A stretch of 64,000 bases of DNA from Syncephalastrum monosporum B8922 (GCA_000697355.1 JNEN01000724.1:54795-118794); one strand, 5' to 3'; shown: positions 46,361 through 58,120, counted from the stretch's first letter. Translations and numbers: made by a program. The notes: generated from the letters alone by a model not told the origin.

Positions 46361-48615
46361 CTACACACTGACGCCAGGGTGCTTATCTTTGACGTGCTTC
46401 TTGTAACTTCTCTTATACTTGTACGACCGCCCGCAGCCGTCGATTTGGCATGTCACAGGTGGTTCAGGAGGGGGCTGTAAATATGGTGACTCTGAGTTGG
46501 TATTTGTTTGTGGTCCATCCCCGATCTCCTCACCTTGTAAAGGCCACCGTGCTTTTCATGTTGATGGTTGTTCATTTCTGCGCGAGTCCTGAACGTAGAT
46601 GTGCAGTTGTCAAATTGGCATTCCACAAGGGTGCGCTAAAGAGAAAAATGTATTGGTCAATGACGACCACGTCTATTTGAGCATGTCATTTCGCTTACGG
46701 TATCAAGCGTGGTGTGATAGGCGAGATTATGGCTGTTAAGATCTGCTTTTTTGGTAAAGGTCACTGAGCAACCTTCCTTTTTGCACGTCAATGCAAGCTA
46801 TAAGAGATTCAAGATTTAGTTACGGGAGACACTATGGAATAGAATGTGTTGTTCTTGCCTGCTCTTTTTCTAGCTCAATGCTGTGATCTGTATGGTAATG
46901 CTTTTTGCGCTGATAAATGTTTTGGAATGTTTCTTTGCAGCCCTCGAAGCGACATGTAAGGCGTTCTCCCTATCATGGTCATATAAGTACAAAGACAGCA
47001 CAGGCGTGCCTCACGGACAGACCTGGTTGTGGCACCCGAGCATGTGGCGCTTCATGTAATACGGGTTGGCAAAACTTTTGTCGCACTCTGTGCAACGGTT
47101 CTCCTGGTAGATCTGCATATCGCATTTTGATTAAGTTTGTACGCTAATGAAGTAATGTCGGCGTATGGTACCTCTTTACGGGTATAGTCGAAAATGTTTG
47201 CATTATCGTTTGACCGTTTCCCACAGCACTGATAATACTGAAGCAGTAACTTTTTGAAAGTGTTGCTCGTATTTCGATCAAGGCCTTTGACAAAGGCCAT
47301 AAAAGAAGCCAAGTCAAAATCACAGATGCTCTTGAGAGGCTTTTTCCGGAAGTCGACTGCAGTGAGAAGAACGTTGAGGCAATACAAGTCCAACTCGTAA
47401 AGGTCCCTGTCATTGGTGAATGCCCATGAGACCGCGGCTCACATATATCCGATATCTGTACACTCACTGCGCTACAACGCATGCCACAGGATCCTCTCTG
47501 ACGCGGCTAATGTAGGCATGGAAGGACACGTCTCTTGGTGCGGCGGCTGTACCAGGTAAGGTGTTTTCCGGTGCTTTTAAAAGATCTCTGAGCATCTGGA
47601 GTTTGCCATCCAAGGGGATCTGCATTTTTTCGAGATAAGCCAGACCAGGGGAGAGGACATCCCGGTTCGCGGGTGTGTTTCGAATGATGAGCGTGTACAC
47701 CATGTTTTGCGACTCTGCTTGTTGCTTGCTGGTGGTGACGCGGCCACGCTTGCGGAGCTGGAGGTCGTCGCAGCCGAGCGACGTTAGCTCCTTGTAAATC
47801 CAATTCAAAAACCCCAAATCGGAGGAGGAGAACGACACGTCCTTGTACACCATGACGTAGCTTTCCGGGGCAGTGCTCTTGAGTTGATAGTTGATGCGAC
47901 CAGATGCCATCATGTATCCAAGCAAAAATGCCGAAAAAAGGTTTTCTTTGTTATGGCGAGGCAAAAAGCTATCGAGCAGCTCCACGTCGGAACGGTGCGT
48001 CTTGGCCGAGGGCAAACCGAAATCGACAATGATCGAGGAGTTTTCCTGCTCGTTTCTGTAACCCCAGACTACTTGACCGAGTCGGCCAGCATTGTATCGA
48101 CTCGAGGTGCTGTCGACCAATGAAAATCTATTTTTGTTGGGTCAGTGATACGACAAATGTGGGTTCGATTTTGCGACTTGCTTAAGGACTGGACTTGGAA
48201 CGCCACACCGGTGCAGTAGCTTGTGAAGCGATACAAATGAGATCGCTTTGAGACCAATTCGAAAACCCGGATGCCAGCTGACGTGGATGCCACTGCGCGC
48301 GTAAAAGCCCACAAAAAAGTAGCGCATTGGATCGGTCTCGTTGCGAAGGAATCCAGGCGGCAGATGATTTGCCAGGCGTTCAGACCTACTCAGACGTTGC
48401 TGTTTCCGTTGTTGAATGTCCACCGAGGTCGAAGATGCCGAGGTTGTCTCGTTTTCGCTTTCGCTTTCACTGCCACTGTCACTGTCACTGCTACTCGTGT
48501 TTTCTCTGTCGACATGTTCCTCCTTGACTTCCAGTTTTCCTGATGGCTCAGATCGAGGTACCTTCGTATCTGACTTGGCTGTCTTCCTTCGTGAAGAGCT
48601 GGCTGCAGATGGCAT
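46361..48615 (-). CDS. LAGLIDADG-like protein with five C-terminal C2H2 zinc fingers
   Basis: Eight exons (48615-48182, 48127-47468, 47406-47172, 47112-47023, 46969-46859, 46797-46699, 46635-46534, 46474-46361) join in frame to 614 aa. Introns 1 and 5 begin with GC. Residues 1-95 are polar and Ser/Glu-rich. Two hydrophobic helices resemble LAGLIDADG motifs: YFFVGFYARSGI (99-110) and FLLGYMMASGRI (212-223), each followed by a beta-rich segment (for example VSFSSSDLGFLNWIYKELTS). The acidic metal ligand of active enzymes is Ser in both (108, 220), so nuclease activity is unlikely. Residues 450-609 hold five C2H2 fingers, one per exon for exons 4-8. The arrangement recalls yeast HO, a LAGLIDADG protein with a zinc-binding tail. 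The zinc fingers are certain; the LAGLIDADG reading is by eye. Confidence 0.7.
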
Positions 48616-50258
48616 AGTAAAAGAGAAAGGCTAGAAAATCAGCAAAAAGAGGTGTTTTGGAAAAGAAGTAAGAAGAAAAAAGAAGAAGGAGTAATTCGAC
48701 ACGAACCCGGTCATTAAAATATAGCAAATGCCGCTTATGAAAAATTGCTCGGCGTTCATTATATGCATGGCACAGTATGGGAAAGACTGGTGCCACTCAA
48801 TAGATGCGGTATGCGTCAGTTTTGGTAAAAGCGTTGACTTCCACAAATTGCGCCATTGTGCTATTCCTGTTGAGATATGGTCTTGTCTGTCGTGTATCAG
48901 CGACGTTTAAAAAGGAATGACCGAATTAAATACAGCTCTGGGGTAAAGACTAAATCATATTTCCCAGATCTTGTCCACGATGCAGACATAAATTCGTAAG
49001 CTGTCCTACATTGGAAGCAGTCCGGTTCAGATAAAAGGCGCAGCGAGTTGCTATTGCTATTCGAAGCAATTCACTCGGTTAGGAAGAGAGCTCGGGAACG
49101 CCACAAAACTTGTCTACTGACGGGCTACGAAAAATTGAAAACAAAGATAGGAACTTCCCAACTCAGAACGTCCACAATTGGCATCAGAACGCACACGATG
49201 ATTGAGGGGGCGCCCGCCAACTGGCCCATTCAAAACCATGTTATGGGGTAGTGATCCCATCAACTGAAAATTCTCTCTCTTTCCTTCTTTGATGAAACCT
49301 CCGCTCGTAAATAGATGTAACTAGGATACAGTAGATGGATGCACAATCACTTTTTGATTGCTGAAGCGTTGTTGGATCGGAGGTCAGATACGTGTGTACG
49401 GCAGTGCCATATCGTTGGCGAAGGACTGGCATAGTGCAAAAAGGAAGCGATGAATCTTCGCGTACATAATAGACGGATGAGAATAGTTCAGAATTTGTAC
49501 TCGTATCAGATGAGGGTGTGTAGTATAATATGCAGGAAACCTAGAAAGCTCTTGAGGCCCCTTGTTGGTATCGAACCCTGTGCAAGAAGTAAGCCCAAAG
49601 AACCCGAGCGACGGAAATTCGCCATTACGCCAAACAGCAAGGTTTGCTTTAAATAAGGGGAAGGGGCTTCTGCCTATATTGTCGACGTCAACCTGTGGCT
49701 CACATGTACAGGTGCCGCTCCGCACGCGTTCCACAACAGGAGATCTACGGATTAACTGTGTGCACCAGAGCCGTGGGACAAGCATATCAGCACTGCAAAA
49801 TTAGGCAATGAAAAAATCTCATATAATGGCATCATTCCTGGAAAATATCAGCTCATGTGTGATTCTGAAAACGTAGGCACCAGGAGCACAATATACTACT
49901 ACATTTGTCATCTCTAGGTATTTCTTTCGTACGAGCACAATTTACATGAAGCAGGTGTTGCTGTGTGATACATAGCGAACAATGCTTGCAACAACACGCT
50001 TGACTACGAGCTGATACTGCACTGCTCATGGTTTTAGGTATCGGGACTACTTCATGGACAACAAAAGTATAGAGCTCCTAAGGATGGCGATAGCACAGGA
50101 AGAGTGGGTATATCATTTCATAGAAAAGAAGATGTTGTATATCTGGAGAGGATGTCGCAAAGAAGGCGTGTATAAGCCACCAGACGCGTGGTAGTGGTTC
50201 ACGCACAATGACAGAGTCGATTGAAAAAAGTGTCTGAGTGGGCAGGAAAAACGAGCAT
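48616..50258. other. Divergent intergenic region
   Basis: Promoter of the zinc-finger gene on the left and of the SR-protein gene on the right. A minus-strand open frame at 49785-49384 (133 codons) has no family or splice support and is not called. No RNA gene was seen. Confidence 0.35.
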
Positions 50259-50266
50259 TTTTATAC
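50259..50266 (+). promoter_or_regulatory. TATA-like box of the Gbp2-like gene
   Basis: TTTTATAC, about 53 bases before the ATG at 50319. It argues against the in-frame upstream Met at 50238. Confidence 0.35.
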
Positions 50267-50318
50267 TCCACACTTTGATCTCTTCCATTCCTTCATCGAT
50301 CCAGTTTCGCCTTTAAAA

Positions 50319-51932
50319 ATGTCGCACCGAAGTCCTTCGCCTTCCGATTCCCGCTCATGGTCCCGCTCCCGCTCCCGTTCACGCTCACCACGACGATCCC
50401 GGCGACGCTCTTTGTCTGCTTCACCCTCAGAAGCCAAACGCGAACGAACACTCTCTCCGCACAGTCAGCGCAAGCTGCTGTCCTCTCAGTCGTCTGCCAC
50501 GTCTGCAGACGACCGCAGACACCGGCCTAGCAGCCACAGAAGCCGCAGCAGCAGCAGTCGCCAGTACCCGGCCAAACAACATTCTCGGCGCGAGTCGTCT
50601 CGGCATCGCGAATCGCGTCGCTCGAAGTCGCGCTCACCTGCGCGTACAAAAAGCCGGCGTTACCGTTCTCGGTCACCAGCGCATAACTGTCGCGTGTTTT
50701 TCGGTAACCTCGCCTATGACTGTCGTGCGCGTGACCTCAAATACTTTGCCAAAGAAGGTGGGTCCAACCCCCATTGTACCTCGCTCCGTTCCCTTTTTCT
50801 GACGTTCCATGCAAGTGGGCACTGTCATAGACGCCGAGATCCTTGAGACACCATCTGGAAGCTCCAAAGGATGTGGGTAGGTCGATAGTTGGGAAATGGA
50901 AGAGCAGACATTAAAAAACGATGATATGATCATGGTTGGCGTACGATAGTGTAGTCGAGTTCTCGCGTCCTGAATACGCCGAACGGGCCATTCGCAAACT
51001 GGACCGCGTCGATTTCATGGGCCGGCCTGTCTTTGTCCGGGAAGACAGAGGAAGTCGACGCGAACGACCCGAGCGGAATAACCAAAAAGATGCTCAGGAG
51101 GCTACGCCTGAGCAGCGTCTCCATGTTGGCAATGTAAGCAGTGCCTCTGATCGGATACCTTCAATGCCGACTCATCATTTTCTTTCTTTTTTTTTCTGTT
51201 ATTGGGATATATCAGCTACCTTTCTCCACTAGCTGGCAGGACCTGAAGGATGTGTGCCGTCAAGTCCGAGGGCGCGTGCTCCACACGGATGTCCACATGG
51301 ACGAAAGGACGCGTCGGTTGAATGGCACCGGTCTTGTCATTTATGAGGATGCAGCCACAGCCCAGCGCGCAATTGAACAGCTCAATGGATTCGAGTTTCG
51401 AGGTCGCAAATTGCATGTCTGCCTCGAGCGTGACGCATCGCCCCCCGCCTCATCACGCTCCAGCAGTCGTGACCAGCACGAAACGGACCCGCCACCGCCA
51501 CCGCCGCCGTCAGCAGATGCTTTTTTCGTGCCGCCCATGGGCCTCGTGGGTGGTCCGGGCGCGTCGCTTCCTTCTCAGGGCAAAAACCAGATCTTCGTCA
51601 CGAATGTAAGTTTTGTCAGCGACCGATGGATGGATGGGTTGGGCTGGGTTGGGTTGGGTTGGGTTGGAGGGATGGACAGCAGAAGCTAACGGATCTATAA
51701 ACACGCACCCTAGCTTCCGTTTTCGACGACGTGGCAAGACCTGATCGACTTATTTCGCCATGTGGGGCCGGTCGTACGTGCCGAGATCCAAATGTCCAAC
51801 GGGCACCCGAAGGGCTCTGGTTTGGTGCGTTTTGAAGAATATATACTCTGCGAGAGAGCGATTGAAAAGTTCAACGGCTATTTCTACGGCGGCCGACATC
51901 TGGATATCCGTATTGACAAGTACTCTGCTTAA
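50319..51932 (+). CDS. SR-like RNA-binding protein with three RRMs (Gbp2/Hrb1-like)
   Basis: Five exons (50319-50757, 50816-50876, 50950-51133, 51216-51605, 51714-51932) give 430 aa. Residues 1-120 are an RS domain (SRSRSRSPRRSRRRS and more). Three RRMs follow at about 123-198 (CRVFFGNLAYDC, GCGVVEFSRPEYAERAI), 223-300 (LHVGNLPFSTSWQDLKDV, GLVIYEDAATAQRAI) and 352-430 (IFVTNLPFSTTWQDLIDLF, GSGLVRFEEY, FNGYFYGGRHLDI). The RS-3xRRM order and the LPFST-W repeats match yeast Gbp2/Hrb1, shuttling mRNA export and quality-control proteins; Gbp2 also binds telomeric G-strand DNA. The RNP1 of RRM1 is formed across a splice junction. A Pro-rich linker separates RRM2 and RRM3. Introns are 49-108 nt; the last contains a G-rich repeat. 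Confidence 0.88.
51636..51663 (+). repeat. G-rich repeat (GGGTT-type) in the last intron of the Gbp2-like gene
   Basis: Six GGG runs separated by TT or CT lie inside the intron at 51606-51713 on the coding strand. The pattern could form a G-quadruplex in DNA or pre-mRNA. Confidence 0.8.
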
Positions 51933-52157
51933 ATACACACACCTTTTATCTTCTCCTCCTTTTACACCTTATCTGTTCTAATGAAGGAACCCTTCTAATT
52001 TGATTTGACTGTTATAAATCGCGGATGCGCCAAAATTTCCCCTCCCCAACTCACCGCACGGCACTCCGCTATAACTACTGTATACACTCTATTCTTTCTT
52101 TCTTTTTGTTTTTTATTCTCTCTCTTGGTGTATTCGGCATGTGCCTGTTTGTAATCT

Positions 52158-52566
52158 ATGCAGACTCATCGACGCCGCCCGTCTAAATCCATCTTGCTTC
52201 CACGCGCATCCTCTGCAACGTGGGCCCAACCAGCCCATGCACGCCGGCCCAGCCTGACCACGCTGGCTGCAGCAGAGAACGACACCCATCTCTGGGGCTA
52301 CGCGTTATTGGCGGCGACTGCCATCATGTTCATGTCCACAATGTATGCCATTGTCGGCAGCAAGTTCATGCCTGATACGGGCGTGCCTGTAAGTCCATTC
52401 GATCGGCTGAATTTTTTCACGTGTTTATACTTAGAGTCTTGTCTAGGTGCTGGACTGGATCAAGCACGACGAGTATTATTGCCTGCTCGTTCCGATCACA
52501 GCCCTCGCGGCTATTTACTTCATCATGTGGAACTGGATGGGCATGAAGTTCTTTCGACATAATTAA
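52158..52566 (+). CDS. PIG-Y/Eri1-like subunit of GPI-GlcNAc transferase
   Basis: Two exons (52158-52388 and 52447-52566) give 116 aa. An N-terminal basic, Ser/Pro-rich stretch of about 40 residues precedes two membrane segments (about 44-64, LLAATAIMFMSTMYAIV, and about 90-108, LLVPITALAAIYFIMW). The C-terminus WNWMGMKFFRHN is nearly identical to the end of animal PIG-Y as remembered. PIG-Y is a small ER membrane subunit of the enzyme that transfers GlcNAc to phosphatidylinositol, the first step of GPI-anchor synthesis. In yeast the equivalent Eri1 also binds Ras. The N-terminal extension is longer than in animal PIG-Y. The gene is tightly spaced, 225 bases after the Gbp2-like gene. Confidence 0.8.
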
Positions 52567-52761
52567 AGGTGAAGGATGTGATGCGCTTGTATTTGTGTAT
52601 GTATATATCGATTTGTGTAAGTTGGACAGACAGGAAGAGACAGAAAAAGAGAGAGAGAGAGAGAGAGTATGAATGACTTGTATGTAAGATATGTGTATAT
52701 GTGTATGTGTATATGTGTGTATCGATGAGGTGAATGAAGAGAAGGATATATAGTATTTACA

Positions 52762-54864
52762 TCACACCATCCGGCTCTGCACGAGCGAGGCCGTTCGCGT
52801 CGGTTCGCCGTTCGAGCCCACTTGGATGGGTGAGAGCATTGGAATCGAAGGAAGATCAAATCCTTCCTCCTTGTGCGGGTCTTGTTTATCTTCTTGTGTG
52901 CGCATGCGCAACGAAGAGAGGCTCGGCCGTTTCAGCTGAAAGCGGTCGATCGTTTTGCTTTTGGATAGCCGGAGTGCATCTTTGAGGTCGCGGCCCATCC
53001 AGGACACAGGCCTTTGCCCTTGCGGGTGGCTCGCTACTCCTTTGGCCCACAGGATGCTTCCGCTGGTCTTTTTAGTGGGCGCGGGTGTGGGTGGATCCAT
53101 CATCACGAGAGGCGTGAGCGTGCCATCCTCGAGTTCACGCATAAAGTGGGACTGTAGCGCTTCGCTCGCCGTGATCCGGTCTTCGGGTCGGAAGACGAGG
53201 CATTTTGCGAGCAAATCGATCATGGGCGGTGTGGCGTGGGGTATCAAGTTGGGTAACGACTGAGGGGTCATCTAAAGTGAGCGCGAGAGATGAAATGTGT
53301 ATGTGCGTGAGTGAGAGAGAAAGAGAGAGACTTTCAGAGACTTACAGGAGGAAAGTCAAACCCGATCTTGCGGGCGAGACGCACGCCATCAGCCCATTCC
53401 TGCTCCTGCCCGGCCGGCGTATGCTCATCCTCGACGACGGCGTCCTGTTTGGCGAGAGCATCAATGGCTGAGAGCGACGCCGAAGTGGCGAGCGGGTGGG
53501 AGTGACGCTGCCGTCTCTTGAGGACGAATCCACGACCGGAAGAGGCGGTCGTGTGCGGTTTTGGGCTGCCGAGGACTTTGCAGATCCGGTAGAGCTGATC
53601 AATCTCGGATCGCCCAGGAAAGAGCGGTCGCAGCGTGACAAGCTCGGCGAAGATGGCGCCGACAGCCCACATATCAATGGGACATGAATAATGGGTCGCG
53701 TGGAGTAATACCTCAGGTGCACGGTACCTACGCCAACAAGGAGTGATGAGTCCAAAATGAGCCTATCCAAGGTGCTCACGCCTTACCAGCGCGTGGAGAC
53801 ATATTCGGTGTAAGGGGGTTTGCTTTTGGTATCGCGGGCGAGACCAAAATCGGCGAGCTTAATGACGAGATTCTGCCCTATGAGCAAGTTCTCAGGCTTA
53901 AGATCGCGGTGGAAGATGCCCTGTTGGTGGAGATGGGCAAGCGCCATCAGTATTTGGCGGCTAGATAGAAAAAGGATGCGGGTGGAGTCGTTAGCCTGAT
54001 TTGATGCATCAAGTACAAGGAAGGGAGTAGCGAGGAGAAGGGATGTCAAGGACGGGGTTGTAAGTGTATGTGAGCATGTAAGTAAGCATACACGCATACA
54101 CCAGACGTATGTCGTATGTCGTATGTTGTATGTTGTATGTATGTATGTATGTATGTATGTGTGTGTGTGTGTGTAAGTGTGTGTCAACGGTAGGGGCCGG
54201 GGGTTTGGGAGCAAAAGCAGATATTTACATGATCGACCGCACCTCAGGCGTCGTCAATAGGCAGTTTGTCTCACGGCGGCGCTTGATGAGCTGGTAGAGA
54301 TTGCCCTGATCCATGTACTCCATGACAAAGTAGAGGTCCTTTTCATATGAGAAGCTGTCGTGGAGTCGAATGACATTCGGATGAGGCGACATGTGTTTAA
54401 GCGTCTTGTACTCGCGCAAGTTCGTCGATGAAGCCGCTCCTCCTCCCTTTTGTGTACGCTTCATCACCTTGATGGCCACCTGTGTCCATATGTCAGTTCT
54501 GTATGCACACACACCGAAAAAGGCGATAACTTCATGCTTCTGGCTCGAGCGCTTTCTTTTACTTTCGCACGCTCGGCAAAACGCACACCACACACACGCA
54601 CATACACACGTACAGGGGCGTGTCATGCATCCTCTCGTTGGAATTCACGGTGACGTTTTTGTTGGGTGTATGCGCGTGCGTATGTGTTTGCTGCTTCCAT
54701 GGCGATGCAATAAAACGCGTTCACGCCCAGAAAATGAAAATGATTCAGGTACGTACAATATGATGGGACACCTTGTGCTTTGCCCGATGGACCGTGCCAA
54801 AGGTACCGGTGCCTATCTGCTCCAAGACTTGATATTCATTGTACGGCGACTGTCTTTTTGCCAT
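52762..54864 (-). CDS. RCK-family protein kinase (MAK/ICK/Ime2-like)
   Basis: Five exons (54864-54757, 54479-54229, 53960-53787, 53727-53346, 53271-52762) give 474 aa. Kinase motifs in order: [44 protein letters not shown], activation loop [18 protein letters not shown] (TEY at 171-173), [21 protein letters not shown]. The TEY plus the MAK-type surroundings place it in the RCK group (yeast Ime2, Ustilago Crk1, animal MAK/ICK), which control meiosis, morphogenesis or cilia. A polar insert of about 50 residues interrupts the domain between LGSPKPHTT and [13 protein letters not shown]. The C-terminal tail is Ser/Lys-rich. The gene is convergent with the PIG-Y gene. Confidence 0.88.
54106..54180 (+). 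repeat. GTATGTY / ATGT / GT composite microsatellite in RCK intron 2
   Basis: Repeats of 7 bases (GTATGTC, GTATGTT) pass into ATGT and then GT repeats. It lies inside the intron between 54229 and 53960. Confidence 0.7.
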
Positions 54865-56496
54865 GCGAATGAGAAACAGAGAGAGAGAGAGAGAAGAAGA
54901 AGAAGAAGAGAAAAAAATAAAAGAGGAAGAAGGAAAAAGGAAAGGGGCAGGAAGGAAGGGAAAATAAAGTGGAGAGTAGAAAAAAGAAATAGAGTAAGAT
55001 CACATTTTATCGGATGCCCTTAGGTCATTCCCTGCTCCACACCCACGCCAGAACCACCCGGGTCTATGACACCCCATATCGCCTCTCACACGCGCAAACC
55101 ATGGTATGGGTGCATATTTTTGTCCTTGTCCCACTCATAAGCAAACGCCTACAACCCCCCGCTCCTCAGCTCGTTACAAGCTGAGGACGAAAATGGAACT
55201 GGTAAACATTTCCTTTTGGCTTATCGTCTATCACGACAGGATGGCGGCCACGTGAACCCGACCTCGAGCTCATAAAGTTGTAGTATGCCATAGCTTGCTT
55301 CCAATCACTGTGAAAAGGAACAGACCGAGAGATAAATATAAAGTGGATCGGCATGCTTCTTCAGCTGCGCCCATCGAAGGTTTATTTATCCATGCATCTT
55401 TTTTTTTTCTATTTTTCGGGCACTGAACCTATAATAAAGATTGACTCGCATCGACAATGACAGATGACAAATAGATACAAGTCCATACGCCAAGAATACC
55501 AGGCCCAAAGAAGGAGAAAAGAAGCTCCTGCATACGAAGTGGTATAAATATCGAATCAAGCGCACACGTCCGTCCTCACTGGCTATGCATGCACATCCAT
55601 ATATGACAGGAAAACCGCCCTTTTCAAACAAGCCAGGATCATTGCCTACTCCCTATGCAGATGGATGCAGCAGTCGAATTTTGTTCTGTTACTTACAAAT
55701 GTAACATAAAATGTTGATCGTTTTTCGTACTCTCTTATCGAAGGTCCGAAAAGCGATACTTTTTTCCTGGCGTACATTGTTGCGTCTGAATGATCGACCG
55801 ATCGAGAATGCATTCCCCGCTGCAAGTGATGTCTATCATGCATGCCTTGGCTTTACGAGTCCATCTCTTGTGTATGCCTCTGCCAACCTATGCATCTAGT
55901 TTTCGCGTTAGTGACACACCATGAGATAGATGGGTCGGCCCTGTCAGGCAGGCCATGACCTCAAAAAAACTTATAAAGGTAGAAAACAAAAAGAAAAAGG
56001 TGCACGCGCTGGGCTTTTACAGTTTAACGCATTGGATGTTGGGGTCGCACAAAGACAAAGAAAAAGCCAAGCTGAGTAACAAATCCCCACTAGGCACAGG
56101 GCAGGGTCATTCTCGTGTACATAAGGTTTACTAACACGGACTCGCCCAGATGCCAACTGCCGTCCGCTCTCTGTATGTAGTTAAATAGGTTTTTTTTTTG
56201 TAAAAAAAAAAAAAAGAAATAGATGATGAAAGAGAGACAAGAATAAAGCCAAAAAAGATGGGGTCGTCTTATGGCTTTTTTGTTTTTTTTTTGGCTCCGC
56301 AATGAAGAGCACACACGTTATCCAAAGAAGCACGACCCGAAAAGAGAAAAAACGTGGTGGAATTGCATGTTGAGCGCAGCCCAAAACAAGCAGATTGGGG
56401 TTCAAAGTCCGGTTGTTTCCCCTTTCTTACTTGTGGACACTCATCACAACACAGAAAACCCCATTGACCTCTTTTCCTCTTTTACACTCGTCGTCA
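54865..56496. other. Divergent intergenic region between RCK kinase and CK1
   Basis: GA-rich repeats directly upstream of the RCK start (about 54880-54960). No supported gene. A minus-strand frame of 34 codons at 55374-55270 has one hydrophobic segment but no other support. Homopolymer A/T runs occur near 56190-56290. Confidence 0.35.
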
Positions 56497-58120
56497 ATGT
56501 CACTCGAAGGCTGGGATTTACGGATAGGCAACAAGTTCAAGCTCGGTAAAAAGATCGGCGCAGGCTCCTTTGGCGAGATTTACCTGGGTAAGATGAGGCG
56601 AGACAGAAGAAGCGGCGCACCAATAAGAAGAAAACGATATTCACCTCTCTACGCTATGCTACGCTACGCTATGCTATTCTATGCTATGCTATGATTATAT
56701 TTGAAAAGGTTCGAACGTCCTGAACGGAGAAGACGTGGCAGTCAAGTTTGAGAATATCCGTGCGGCCCATCCTCAGCTCGAGTATGAAGCGCGTGTGTAC
56801 AAGACACTCGCAGGTGGTGTAGGTATTCCGTTTGTGCGGTGGTACGGCAAGGAAGGCGACTACAACGTCATGGTCATGGATTTGCTGGGCCCTTCCATTG
56901 AGGACCTCTTCAATTTTTGCAAGCGCCGGTTCACTCTCAAGACCGTGCTACTTCTTGCCGATCAGCTGGTATGTTTTAATATGGGAATGATAATGACATA
57001 ATGATCATTATGGCTATGTTGACATGGTTCTGTATGTCCATACGTATGTGTGTTGATCCTATCTCTCTCTCTTTTGTTTTATGTCCACGCGTTCCTGTCG
57101 CTTATTAGCTATCCCGTGTCGAGTACGTGCACAGCAAGGGCTTCATTCATAGGGACATCAAACCCGACAACTTTTTGATGGGCGTGGCGAAACGCGGCAA
57201 TCAGGTCAACATGATTGACTTTGGATTGGCCAAACGGTATCGCGACCCGCGCACCAACAGCCATATACCCTACCGCGAGAACAAGAACCTAACAGGCACT
57301 CCCCGCTACGCGAGCGTCAACACCCACCTGGGCATTGAGCAATCGCGTCGAGATGATCTCGAGTCCCTCGGCTACATTCTCATCTACTTTTGCCGTGGTC
57401 AACTGCCTTGGCAAGGCATCCGCGCCCGCACAAAGAAAGAAAAGTATGACAAGATCATGGAGAAGAAAATGACCACCTCCGCCGATGCGCTGTGCCGCGG
57501 CCTTCACCAAGAATTCACCATCTACCTCAACTACGTCCGCTCGCTCCGTTTCGATGACAAACCCGACTATTCCTACCTGCGCAAGCTGTTCCGGGACCTC
57601 TTTGTCCGCGAAGGATATCAGTATGACTACGTTTTCGACTGGACAGTACGCAAGATGCAAGAGAAGAAGCAGCAAGAGGCGGCCCAGGCAGACTACCCGC
57701 CTGCGCCTCGCCGCGGTCTGGTCGTCGGCAACGGGCAGCCTGCGGTGCAGCCCATCACGCATACAGCCGGCTTACCGTCACCCCATCATAATCACCATAG
57801 TAGCCATCACCACGCAGCGCGTCACCACGCCAAAGACAAGATGTATCCGCCGTCGTCATCACAATTCCTGCATCACCAGGACTATCGGAGAGAAGGGTAA
57901 GTGGCCAGTCGGGCTTTCTTCGCGGCAAAGCCTGTCTGATCACCGACCGTTGTTCTTGTTGTGTATATCATCGCATATATCTCTACATACATCCATATAT
58001 ACTATTCTCAGGTACGGCGCGCGTCCGAAACGAGGGAGCAGTAACAATCTCGTCAACGATACGTCTGCCGCCTTTGACTGGCCCAAACAACCTCCTCAAC
58101 CATATCACCATCTTCCTTAA
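56497..58120 (+). CDS. Casein kinase 1 (Hrr25/Hhp/CK1-delta type)
   Basis: Four exons (56497-56587, 56709-56968, 57109-57896, 58012-58120) give 415 aa. CK1 features are clear: [17 protein letters not shown] split by intron 1, EDVAVKFE, the CK1-type [24 protein letters not shown], and the characteristic [19 protein letters not shown] that replaces the usual APE motif; then [16 protein letters not shown]. These kinases act on primed acidic sites in vesicle traffic, DNA repair, ribosome maturation and the cell cycle. The tail is His/Gln/Pro-rich and lacks a C-terminal Cys pair, which argues against the membrane-anchored Yck class. It ends convergently with RPB2. Confidence 0.93.
56649..56693 (+). 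repeat. CTAYG pentanucleotide repeat in CK1 intron 1
   Basis: Nine tandem units of the 5-base motif CTACG/CTATG (one unit CTATT) lie within the first intron. Confidence 0.8.

Noticed and set aside
49550..49650. Minus-strand GGTTCGATACC resembling a tRNA B box
   Set aside because: No A box, acceptor stem or cloverleaf could be built around it.
49384..49785. Minus-strand 133-codon frame
   Set aside because: No domain, splice pattern or promoter recognised; composition similar to neighbouring noncoding DNA.
50238..50318. Upstream in-frame Met (50238) as start of the Gbp2-like protein
   Set aside because: A TATA-like box lies between it and the Met at 50319, and the extra 27 residues are not RS-like.
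55270..55374. Minus-strand 34-codon frame with one hydrophobic segment (MGAAEEACRSTLYLSLGLFL)
   Set aside because: Too short, no family recognised, and only AT-rich sequence upstream; could be chance.
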